Positions 55,268-62,856 of a stretch of 64,000 nucleotides of DNA are shown here, piece by piece. This DNA comes from Mycobacterium fragae (GTDB taxonomy: Bacteria; Actinomycetota; Actinomycetes; Mycobacteriales; Mycobacteriaceae): NCBI RefSeq assembly GCF_002102185.1, contig NZ_LQOW01000002.1, forward strand, positions 62,001 through 126,000, given 5' to 3'. Numbering within the stretch: the first letter of the stretch is position 1; each line of letters begins with the position of its first letter. Both the position numbers and the translations under genes were made by a program. The notes beneath the pieces are model-generated. The model saw only the letters and a list, made by a program, of their open reading frames with translations, did not search any database and was not told the origin of the DNA.

Positions 55268-56541
55268 TGCTGCTCCTCGGGACGGACGTCGAACCTGTCG
55301 AAGTAGAAGCCGAACCGCGCGCGGAGTTCGGCGGGCGTGACGCCGAAGTGCCGTTGCAGGTGGTAGCGGATGCGGCCGTGCTTGCCGCGCGGGTTGCCCT
55401 CCAGATACTGCTGAAAGCGTCCACGCACCTCCGGTGTTAGTTCGACTCCACCGCGCTGGTAAAGCTCCTCCAGCAACGGTATTTCATTGCCGTTGAGTCG
55501 ATGGAAGCTGACATCGATGCTGCGCTCGGCCGGCACCAGGTCCCGGTCGCGCACGCACGCACTGAGCAACCGGTGCACGCGGTCGCTCCAGTAATCCACC
55601 AACCAGTCCGGGCCGATGCTGATGCGGCGCAGCCGATCGGAGTAGGCCATCATCGTGATCGCCGACTGGATCACCGCGACGGGGTCGCGGTGCGTGAAGA
55701 CCACCGTCGCGTCGGGGAAGGTTGCCATCAACGGTCCGAGCTGCTCGCAGTGCTGGGGACTCTTGAGCACCCAGGTCCGCGGGCCGCGCAGGAATGTCAA
55801 CGCCTGCAACACCTTCTTCATGTACACGTAGTGCCGGGTCTCGTCGAGGCCCAGGTAGAAGTCCCGCCAATCGGGCACGCGCGCATGCCATTCCAACACG
55901 TAGCCGGCCAAATCGAGGTCGAGGAGTTCGACCTCTTCCTCGATCGCCTCGGGAAACCGGTCATGCATGGCGGCGACCACGGGAGCGCTGGCCATCAGCG
56001 CATCATGTTCGGACTTGGCTCGCGCGTACCGAGGGTCAACACCGAGAATGTCGGGGCCTTCGCCGCGCGCCGGGATCGGTTCCTGGCTCTCCCAGTACGG
56101 CAGCGCGCGCCTGCGCGGGTCGGCCGCAATGAGATTCACCAGATGCGTGGTGCCAGATCGCGGCATCCCGACGACGATGAAGGGCCTTTCGATCGCGATC
56201 GACTCGATCTCGGGATACCGCGTGATGAGATCGGTCAACGAGAGCCGGTTGCGCAGCAGCCGGACCACGCGCTGCCGCAGCGACGAGCGAGTGAGCTGGG
56301 TCAGCCCTTCGTCGGCTTCGATCGCGGCCACGTGCGCGGTCAGGCGATCACCGAAGCCGTCTGTATCGGCCAGATCGTCGACGCCCGCCTGCTCAATGGC
56401 CTCGGCGAGCATCTCATCGATGTCGAATGTGACGTGTCTCGATTCGGTGTATTCCAGAATCTGACGCTGGACCTCGGTCAGCTTGGGCGCCGTCAGGTCG
56501 TCGAAGTCGATGTCGGCGATGTCGAGGCCCGCAGAACCCAT
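55264..56541 (-). CDS. PAPS-dependent sulfotransferase family protein
   Basis: A 425-residue sulfotransferase of the large mycobacterial group. The 5'-phosphosulfate loop is 'FIVVGMPRSGTTHLVNLIAA', the 3'-phosphate contacts lie in 'RTWVLKSPQHCEQLGPLMA' and 'TVVFTHRDPVAVIQSAITMM', and 'YLEGNPRGKHGRIRYHLQRH' is the C-terminal block. It would move a sulfo group from PAPS to a hydroxyl of an unknown lipid or small molecule. The ATG at 56541 has AGGAGG 7 bp upstream; the 15 codons before it are rejected. First gene of a five-gene operon, overlapping the MBL gene by 4 bp. Confidence 0.87.
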   Translation of the reverse strand: MGSAGLDIADIDFDDLTAPKLTEVQRQILEYTESRHVTFDIDEMLAEAIEQAGVDDLADTDGFGDRLTAHVAAIEADEGLTQLTRSSLRQRVVRLLRNRLSLTDLITRYPEIESIAIERPFIVVGMPRSGTTHLVNLIAADPRRRALPYWESQEPIPARGEGPDILGVDPRYARAKSEHDALMASAPVVAAMHDRFPEAIEEEVELLDLDLAGYVLEWHARVPDWRDFYLGLDETRHYVYMKKVLQALTFLRGPRTWVLKSPQHCEQLGPLMATFPDATVVFTHRDPVAVIQSAITMMAYSDRLRRISIGPDWLVDYWSDRVHRLLSACVRDRDLVPAERSIDVSFHRLNGNEIPLLEELYQRGGVELTPEVRGRFQQYLEGNPRGKHGRIRYHLQRHFGVTPAELRARFGFYFDRFDVRPEEQQ

Positions 56542-56696
56542 GCGACCGCCTCCTCGTCTTGGTGTCGCAAGGCAGAGTATCGCCAACTGGGACCTTCGGC
56601 GTTTAGCCGAGCCTGCCTTGGGGTATGCGCGGCGCCGAGCGGCGCACAGCCCATAGCCCGCATTCGTAATCTGCCTAGCTACCGGAGATATCTGCC

Positions 56697-57263
56697 ATGT
56701 CCGACATGATCATTCAATCGCCCGACGAAGTTGTCGGGTTCCTCAAAGCGCAGCACAACCTCATCGAGGACCTGTTCGACCAGGTGCTGCACGCATCAGA
56801 CCCGCAGGCGCGGGAGAAGCCGTTCGTGCAATTGCGCCAATTGCTTGCCGTGCATGAGACAGCCGAGGAAATGGTGGTACATCCCCGGGTGCGCCGCGAG
56901 GTGGATGCCGGCGACACGATTGTCGATGCTCGACTGAAAGAAGAGCATGAGGCCAAGGAGCTCCTGTCAAAGATCGAGGGCATTGACATCACCTCGCAGC
57001 AGTTCATCGACGAGGTCACCCAGCTCCGTGACGCCGTCCTTGAGCACGCCGAGCGTGAGGAGAGCGAAGAGTTTTCTCAGCTGCAGCGGGAACTGGACGG
57101 TGACGAACTCAAACGGCTGGGCACAGCGGTGCGAGCAGCGGAGGCCATTGCGCCTACCCGACCGCATGCCGGCGTGGAATCGGCGAAGTTGAATTTCGCC
57201 GTCGGCCCGTTCGCGTCGATGCTCGACCGCGCTCGTGACCTCATTGAGCACGGCCTCGGCTAA
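56697..57263 (+). CDS. Hemerythrin HHE-domain protein
   Basis: A 188-residue four-helix di-iron protein. Candidate iron ligands are in 'FLKAQHNLIEDLFDQVL', 'LLAVHETAEEMVVHPRVRR', 'LKEEHEAKELLSKIE' and 'VLEHAEREESEEFSQLQREL', the normal H...H-E...H...H-E order. Such proteins bind O2 or reactive oxygen/nitrogen species, and in mycobacteria influence SigF and stress responses. The ATG at 56697 is preceded by GGAGATATCTGCC. The next gene follows after 8 bp, so the two are probably co-transcribed. Confidence 0.9.
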   Translation: MSDMIIQSPDEVVGFLKAQHNLIEDLFDQVLHASDPQAREKPFVQLRQLLAVHETAEEMVVHPRVRREVDAGDTIVDARLKEEHEAKELLSKIEGIDITSQQFIDEVTQLRDAVLEHAEREESEEFSQLQRELDGDELKRLGTAVRAAEAIAPTRPHAGVESAKLNFAVGPFASMLDRARDLIEHGLG

Positions 57264-57271
57264 CCCTGCGC

Positions 57272-57655
57272 ATGGCTGTTCGCGCGGCCACCCTGGCCAA
57301 GCTGCACGGCGTGACCAACATCGCGGGCGGATTGTGGCCCCTGATCCATATGCGCAGCTTCGAGGCGGTGCTCGGACCCAAAGTCGACCGGTGGCTGGTA
57401 TACACCGTGTCAGGGCTGCTGGTGAGCATCGGGGCCGCACAATCCGCCTCGAGCGCAGACCCTGCCGGTGTCCGACAGGCGCGCCGCCTCGGGATGGGTA
57501 CCGCGCTCACCCTCGGTGCCGTGGACTTGGTGTATGCGTTACGCCGGCGAATCAGCCGCGTTTACCTCGTCGATGCCGCGATGGAGGCCGGGTGGCTACT
57601 CGCCTGGGCGGCCACTTCCGTCGACGGTCTGGGGAGCGCAAAGGACTCTCCGTAG
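57272..57655 (+). CDS. Small membrane protein, unknown function
   Basis: A 127-residue protein that I do not recognise as a named family. It has about three to four hydrophobic segments: '[15 protein letters not shown]', '[20 protein letters not shown]', '[18 protein letters not shown]' and '[18 protein letters not shown]', linked by short Arg-rich loops ('RQARRLG', 'LRRRISR'). That makes it a probable inner-membrane protein. It is sandwiched between the hemerythrin gene (8 bp) and selO (1 bp), so all three may be one operon tied to redox stress. Confidence 0.7.
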   Translation: MAVRAATLAKLHGVTNIAGGLWPLIHMRSFEAVLGPKVDRWLVYTVSGLLVSIGAAQSASSADPAGVRQARRLGMGTALTLGAVDLVYALRRRISRVYLVDAAMEAGWLLAWAATSVDGLGSAKDSP

Positions 57656-57656
57656 T

Positions 57657-59108
57657 GTGGGTGAGGTGACCGTTGGCCGGGATACCACCGTCGCTCTGCA
57701 GGACCGCTTCTATCGGGAGCTGCCGGAGCTGTCGGTCCCATGGCAAGCCGAGACTCCCCCTGACGCTCGGCTGCTGGTGCTCAACGAGCCGCTGGCGACC
57801 GAGCTTGACCTCGACCCGGCCTGGCTGCGCAGTGCCGACGGAGTGCGCTTCTTGGTGGGCAACATGGTTCCCCGCGGTGCGGCTCCGGTAGCGCAGGCCT
57901 ACGCCGGGCACCAGTTCGGCGGCTATGTACCGCGGCTGGGCGACGGGCGCGCCCTGCTGCTGGGCGAGCTCGTCGACGTCGACGGGCGCGTCCGCGATAT
58001 CCACCTCAAAGGCTCGGGGCCCACACCGTTCGCACGCGGTGGGGACGGCCTCGCGGTGGTGGGACCGATGCTGCGCGAGTACATCATCAGCGAGGCGATG
58101 CATGCTCTGGGCATCCCAACAACGCGGTCCTTGGCCGTAGTAGGCACCGGACGTTTGGTGCGGCGTGAGACGCTACTACCCGGCGCCTTACTGGTCCGGG
58201 TGGCGAGCAGCCACCTGCGCGTCGGAAGCTTCCAGTACGCAGCGGCTAGCGGCGACGTCGAACTGTTGCGACGCCTGGCCGACCATGCGATCGCCCGTCA
58301 TCATCCCGGCGCGTCGGAGGCCGAGCGCCCTTACCTCGCGCTGTTCGAAGCGGTGGTCGCTGTGCAGGCGTCGCTGGTCGCGCAATGGATGCTCGTCGGG
58401 TTCGTGCACGGGGTGATGAACACCGACAACATGACGATCTCCGGCGAGACGATCGACTATGGACCGTGCGCCTTCATGGAGGCCTACGACCCGGAGACGG
58501 TATTCAGTTCGATCGATTTCTGGGGCCGCTATGCGTACGGCAACCAACCGGTAGTCGCCGGGTGGAACCTCGCTCGGTTCGCCGAGACACTTCTTCCGTT
58601 GCTATCGGACGATCTTGATGAGGCAATCGCACTCGCGGAGGGGTCGTTCGGTGTATTTCACGCCCGGTACGACGCCGCATGGGAATCCGGTATGCGAGCC
58701 AAGCTCGGCTTGTCCACAGACGTCACAGCCGAGAACGTCACGCCGTTGGTCGACGAGATGCTCCTCCTGCTGAAGGAGAACCACGTCGATTACACCTCGT
58801 TCTTCCGCCGCCTCAGCCAAGCGGCTCGTGGCGACGACATCGATTTGGCCGAGTTCGACGGCTGGCTCACGCGCTGGCGCGCGCTGGGTCCCGACGCCGA
58901 ATTGATGGACCGGGGCAACCCGATCTACATCCCGCGCAACCATCTCGTCGAGGAGGCTTTGGCCGCGGCGACCGCCGGCGATCTCGGTCCGCTCGAGCAG
59001 CTCCTTGCCGCGGTGACCGCACCCTATGACGCACGACCGGGCTTTGAGCGCTATAGCTCCCCTGCCCCAGAGGATTTCGGTGCGTACCGCACCTTCTGCG
59101 GCACCTGA
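57657..59108 (+). CDS. selO: Protein adenylyltransferase SelO (YdiU)
   Basis: A 483-residue pseudokinase-fold enzyme that transfers AMP to Ser/Thr/Tyr of redox proteins. Family marks are '[20 protein letters not shown]', '[20 protein letters not shown]', '[17 protein letters not shown]', '[20 protein letters not shown]' (catalytic Asp region) and '[20 protein letters not shown]', all complete. It ends in FCGT, with the C-terminal Cys at the place where animal SelO has selenocysteine. The start is GTG at 57657 with AAAGGA upstream; a GTG at 57666 is possible. It ends 1 bp from the interrupted hydrolase gene. Confidence 0.92.
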   Translation: MGEVTVGRDTTVALQDRFYRELPELSVPWQAETPPDARLLVLNEPLATELDLDPAWLRSADGVRFLVGNMVPRGAAPVAQAYAGHQFGGYVPRLGDGRALLLGELVDVDGRVRDIHLKGSGPTPFARGGDGLAVVGPMLREYIISEAMHALGIPTTRSLAVVGTGRLVRRETLLPGALLVRVASSHLRVGSFQYAAASGDVELLRRLADHAIARHHPGASEAERPYLALFEAVVAVQASLVAQWMLVGFVHGVMNTDNMTISGETIDYGPCAFMEAYDPETVFSSIDFWGRYAYGNQPVVAGWNLARFAETLLPLLSDDLDEAIALAEGSFGVFHARYDAAWESGMRAKLGLSTDVTAENVTPLVDEMLLLLKENHVDYTSFFRRLSQAARGDDIDLAEFDGWLTRWRALGPDAELMDRGNPIYIPRNHLVEEALAAATAGDLGPLEQLLAAVTAPYDARPGFERYSSPAPEDFGAYRTFCGT

Positions 59109-60104
59109 TCAACCGCTCTGATCTACCAGAACCGCGCCGTCCGGCCGGTCCCCGAAGGTCTGCAGCGAAATATCGTCTGGCTGCGCTGCCAGTCGAATGA
59201 TCTGCGCCAGCTGCCACGGCGCATCGCACTGAAGATAGTGATCGGCACTGGGCACGACCCAGTAGCGGCTTCGCCCCGGCTTGTCTCTGAGGTATGTCTG
59301 CCATACGTGGTTGGCGACCCGCAATGGGGAGACGTTGTCATGCAAGCCCCATACCAGGCTGGTGTTGAATTCCATCCTGGAAAACGCGTCAAGCCAACTG
59401 GTTTCGTCCGCAGCGCGCTCGTGAAGATATTGGATCACGTCGGGCAGGACTTGGATTCCGTCGTTGAACGCGAAGCATTTCGCCAGCGCGGCGATCTCGG
59501 GATCGTCAAGGGTGCGCCGCGGCATGAATGTGGTGGCGCCCAAACCCGCTGCGAGGGTTTCCGGAGTCGTCGCACGCGCCGTGTCGCGCCCTGTCGTGCT
59601 GTCCAACAACGCATTCTGGTAGGCGGTGAGGTTCGCCAGCGGAAGATAGATATTGCCGTTCGTCAAAATGACTTCGGTGGGCACAGAAGCGGGTTCTTCG
59701 GCCGCCAGCAACCCCAGCGCAATCATGCCGACGCTGCTGCCTCGATCATGCGTGAGCATCAAATATCGATCCAGCTTCCACACCCGAGTGATCGCGTGAA
59801 CCAGCAGACGCGCATCGTCTTACAGCGAATAGCGGTAAGGCGCGGGCGGCTTATCGGAGAGCCCGGCGCCGGGAAAGTCCAGCAGAAATATCTCGAACTC
59901 GGCGCCCAGCTCACGGCTCAACGCGAAATAGTCGATGCTCGACGTCGGGAAGCCGTGAACACAGACCAACGCCGGCGCTCCCGGCGTGCCGCAGCGGCGG
60001 GTGAAGACACTGGCTTCTGTTCCATTGTTGGCGGCCGTTGATGACGCCCACCGAATTTCCGCCCCGCCGCTTCGCCACTCTCCGAAGATGTCCACGCACA
60101 TCAT
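59109..60104 (-). pseudogene. Alpha/beta hydrolase interrupted by one in-frame stop codon
   Basis: An N-terminal half starting at the ATG at 60104 ('VFTRRCGTPGAPALVCVHGF', 'LLDFPGAGLSDKPPAPYRYS') ends at TAA 59822-59820. The frame continues without any shift through 'DDARLLVHAITRVWKLDRYL', 'LTHDRGSSVGMIALGLL' (nucleophile Asp elbow) and 'ADHYLQCDAPWQLAQII' (catalytic His) to 59109. A single change (GAA or CAA to TAA, for example) explains the break; 331 codons in total is a normal length for haloalkane-dehalogenase/epoxide-hydrolase relatives. The rest shows no decay, so the mutation is recent, or a sequencing error, or the stop is read through. TetR (15 bp upstream) is on the same strand. 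Confidence 0.82.
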
Positions 60105-60118
60105 GATGCGCGGTGAGG

Positions 60119-60718
60119 TCAGCGACTGGGCGCGCGGCGTTGGTAACCCGCCGTCAACCGGAATAGCGCGCGGTCCAGCGTCGGCAAGATCTCGGTGATG
60201 GCGATCTCGCCGGCAGCGAACCGGGCCACCAGTCCATAGGCGAGGTGGGAAATGATCGCGGGGAGGTCTTCGACCAGCCCGGCGTCGGCGCCCTCCAGAA
60301 CGGCCATGGTGGCGGGGATGACGGCATCCAGTCCGCGACTCACCAGCCGCTGACCTCCGGGGGCAGACCGCGCGCGAAAATACGCTCGCAGCATGTCCGG
60401 ATGACGCTCCCACGGTTCGAAGATCGTCCGGAACACGCGCATCAGGCCGTCGTAGATGGATTCGTCCGCATCGTGAGTCTGCGCGGCCAAGCCGGCATAG
60501 CGGTTCTCGTCCATCCAGCATTCGAGCGCCGCGAGGATCAACGCGTCCCGGGTCGGATAGCGCTTGTAGATGGTGGCCAGCGACGTCCGTGCACGCCGAG
60601 CGACCTCTCGCAGCTGCACAGCGTCGTACCCCTCGGTCTCCAAAATCTCCACGACGATGTCGAGGATGCGATCGTGGCGGCGATCCTGGTCGCCAGCCAT
60701 CGCCTCAGCGCTAGCCAC
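60119..60718 (-). CDS. TetR family transcriptional regulator
   Basis: A 199-residue regulator with helix-turn-helix at about residues 17-62 ('RILDIVVEILETEGYDAVQL', 'VARRARTSLATIYKRYPTRD') of the AcrR/KstR-like sort and a helical ligand domain. It starts with GTG at 60718. It is divergent from a mycofactocin-type SDR and P450, with two inverted repeats in between, and directly upstream of the interrupted hydrolase. It therefore likely controls both directions. The ligand is unknown, possibly a hydrophobic alcohol, ketone or CoA ester. Confidence 0.88.
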   Translation of the reverse strand: MASAEAMAGDQDRRHDRILDIVVEILETEGYDAVQLREVARRARTSLATIYKRYPTRDALILAALECWMDENRYAGLAAQTHDADESIYDGLMRVFRTIFEPWERHPDMLRAYFRARSAPGGQRLVSRGLDAVIPATMAVLEGADAGLVEDLPAIISHLAYGLVARFAAGEIAITEILPTLDRALFRLTAGYQRRAPSR

Positions 60719-60746
60719 GCGTCGAAATCACCCCCTTGCCGCCGCT

Positions 60747-60784
60747 GAGTAACACGGTTACTCTACCGGTTGTAACGTGGTTAC
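60747..60784. promoter_or_regulatory. Twin operators between TetR and the mycofactocin SDR
   Basis: GAGTAAC-ACG-GTTACTC (60747-60763) has perfect 7-bp arms; GTAAC-GTG-GTTAC (60772-60784) repeats its inner half. Both share GTAACNNNGTTAC and their centres are 23 bp apart, about two helical turns. They lie in the divergent promoter region, the second ending 18 bp before the SDR start and just upstream of its ribosome site. Confidence 0.8.
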
Positions 60785-60801
60785 TCAATCAGGAGGTGCG
60801 G

Positions 60802-61635
60802 GTGGCCGGACGGGTCGCAGACAAGGTCGCGTTCGTCACCGGTGCAGCGCGCGGCCAAGGCCGCAGCCACGCGGTGCGGCTGGCGCAAGAGGGCGCCGAC
60901 ATCATCGCCGTCGACATCTGCCAACCAATCGACAACTCACCGGCTCCACCGGCGACGCCTGAAGACCTCGCGGAGACGGCCGACCTGGTCAAGGGCCTAG
61001 ATCGGCGCGTCGTCACCGCCGAGGTCGACGTCCGCGATTACGACTCGCTCAAAGCCGCGCTCGACAGCGGCGTCGAGGAACTGGGACGGCTGGACATCGT
61101 CGTCGCCAACGCCGGTATCGGCACCGTCGGCGTCAGGCTGGACCGGATGGACGAGGACCTCTGGCAGGAGATGATCGACGTCAACCTGAGCGGCGTGTGG
61201 AAGTCGGTGAAAGCCGCTGTGCCGCATCTGCTTTCCGGCGGCGCTGGCTCGATCGTCATGACCAGTTCGGTCGCCGGGTTGAAGGCATACCCCAACACCG
61301 GGCACTACGTAGCGGCCAAACACGGAGTCGTCGGGCTCATGCGGTCGTTTGCCGTCGAGTTGGGCCCGAAGAACATCCGCGTCAACTCGGTGCATCCGAC
61401 GCACGTCAATACACCACTGTTGATCAACGAGAAGACTTTTCGGCTGTTCCGGCCCGACCTGGAAAATCCCGGCCCCGACGACTTGGCTCCGGTGTGCCGG
61501 ACCTTCCACACCCTGCCGATCCCCTGGGTGACTGCCGAGGACATCAGCAACGCGGTGCTGTTCCTGGCCTCCGACGAGTCGCGCTACATCACCGGCGTTG
61601 CACTACCGGTCGACGCCGGCAGCTGCCTGAAGTAA
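60802..61635 (+). CDS. Mycofactocin-coupled SDR family oxidoreductase
   Basis: A 277-residue SDR of the group that tightly holds NAD(H) and passes electrons to mycofactocin. Its opening 'VAFVTGAARGQGRSHAVRLA' followed by 'EGADIIAVDICQP' and a long insert before strand 3 is the pattern of that group, and 'GSIVMTSSVAGLKAYPNTGH' with YVAAK completes the active site. The start is the GTG at 60802, with AGGAGG 5 bp upstream; the longer ORF runs through the operators. It would oxidise an alcohol made by the adjacent P450, which starts 8 bp downstream. Confidence 0.9.
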   Translation: MAGRVADKVAFVTGAARGQGRSHAVRLAQEGADIIAVDICQPIDNSPAPPATPEDLAETADLVKGLDRRVVTAEVDVRDYDSLKAALDSGVEELGRLDIVVANAGIGTVGVRLDRMDEDLWQEMIDVNLSGVWKSVKAAVPHLLSGGAGSIVMTSSVAGLKAYPNTGHYVAAKHGVVGLMRSFAVELGPKNIRVNSVHPTHVNTPLLINEKTFRLFRPDLENPGPDDLAPVCRTFHTLPIPWVTAEDISNAVLFLASDESRYITGVALPVDAGSCLK

Positions 61636-61643
61636 GGACCAAC

Positions 61644-62846
61644 ATGACCACTACCCATGACACCGACGTCTACTACGACCCTTACGACGTCAACATCACC
61701 GCTAACCCCTATCCCATCTACGCCCGGCTGCGCGACGAGGCACCTCTCTATTACAACGAGCGCTACAACTTCTGGGCGATCTCGCGCCACGCCGACGTCG
61801 AAGCGGCACTGTCGGATTGGGAAACGTTCTCCAACAGCCGAAGTGACATCCTCGAACTGGTCCAGTCCAAATTCGACATGCCCCCCGGCGTGATGATGTT
61901 CGAGGACCCGCCGGTGCATACGATGCTGCGCGGAGTGATGTCCCGGGTCTTCACGCCGCGGCGGATGGCCGCCATCGAGGACCAGATCCGGCGCTACTGT
62001 GTGCGATGCCTGGATCCGATGGTCGGGACGGACAGCTTCGACATCATCGCCGAACTCGCGTCCATGATGCCCATGCGCGTCATCGGCATGCTGCTCGGCA
62101 TCCCCGAAGACGAGCAGATCGGCGTGCGCGACGCCAACGACGCCAACCTGCGCACCAGGCCCGGCACACCGATGAAGGTCGCCGACCCCGATGCGATCGC
62201 CGATGGCCGCATCTACGCCGACTACGTCGACTGGCGCGCCAAGAACCCCTCCGACGACCTGATGACCGCGTTGCTCAACGTCGAGTTCGAGGACGAGAAC
62301 GGCGTGACGAGAAAGCTCACCCGCAAAGAGGTACTGCACTACACACAGGTCGTCGCCGGTGCGGGCAACGAAACGACGGGCAGGCTGATCGGCTGGCTGG
62401 CCAAGGTGCTCGCTGAGCATCCCGAACAGCGTCGAGAAGTCGCGCAGGACCGGTCATTACTGACGCGCGCGGTCGACGAAACGTTGCGATTCGAGCCAAC
62501 CGGCCCACACGTCGCGCGCTACACCATCCGCGATTACGCGGCCTACGGCACCACTGTGCCCGCCGGCAGCGCCATCCTGCTGCTGTTTGGCGCCGCCAAC
62601 CGAGACCCGTTGCGCTACAAGGATCCCGACACCTTCAACATCCACCGCGACAACATCTCGCACCTCACGTTCGGCAAGGGTGTGCACTATTGCCTGGGCG
62701 CGAATCTGGCACGCCTGGAAGGCCGGGTTGCGCTCGACGAGTTGCTCAACCGGTGGCCCGAATGGGAAATCGACTACGACAGCTTGAAACTCGCGCCCAC
62801 GTCGACGGTCCGCGGCTGGGAGCGGCTGCGTGTCGTCCTTCCCTGA
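61644..62846 (+). CDS. Cytochrome P450
   Basis: A 400-residue bacterial class I P450. I-helix 'VVAGAGNETTGRLIGWLAKV' (A-G-x-E-T-T), ExxR in 'LTRAVDETLRFEPTGPHVAR', heme loop 'LTFGKGVHYCLGANLARLEG' with the axial Cys. The N-terminus 'YYDPYDVNITANPYPIYARL' is usual for this group. Ferredoxin and reductase genes are not adjacent. It follows the mycofactocin SDR by 8 bp with a weak AAGGA ribosome site; the pair is likely an alcohol-generating and alcohol-oxidising step on the same substrate, controlled by the divergent TetR. Confidence 0.92.
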   Translation: MTTTHDTDVYYDPYDVNITANPYPIYARLRDEAPLYYNERYNFWAISRHADVEAALSDWETFSNSRSDILELVQSKFDMPPGVMMFEDPPVHTMLRGVMSRVFTPRRMAAIEDQIRRYCVRCLDPMVGTDSFDIIAELASMMPMRVIGMLLGIPEDEQIGVRDANDANLRTRPGTPMKVADPDAIADGRIYADYVDWRAKNPSDDLMTALLNVEFEDENGVTRKLTRKEVLHYTQVVAGAGNETTGRLIGWLAKVLAEHPEQRREVAQDRSLLTRAVDETLRFEPTGPHVARYTIRDYAAYGTTVPAGSAILLLFGAANRDPLRYKDPDTFNIHRDNISHLTFGKGVHYCLGANLARLEGRVALDELLNRWPEWEIDYDSLKLAPTSTVRGWERLRVVLP

Positions 62847-62856
62847 GACTGGCTTG

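Noticed and set aside
59784-59825. A frameshift in the alpha/beta hydrolase
   Set aside because: Both halves are in the same frame; the break is a lone TAA codon.
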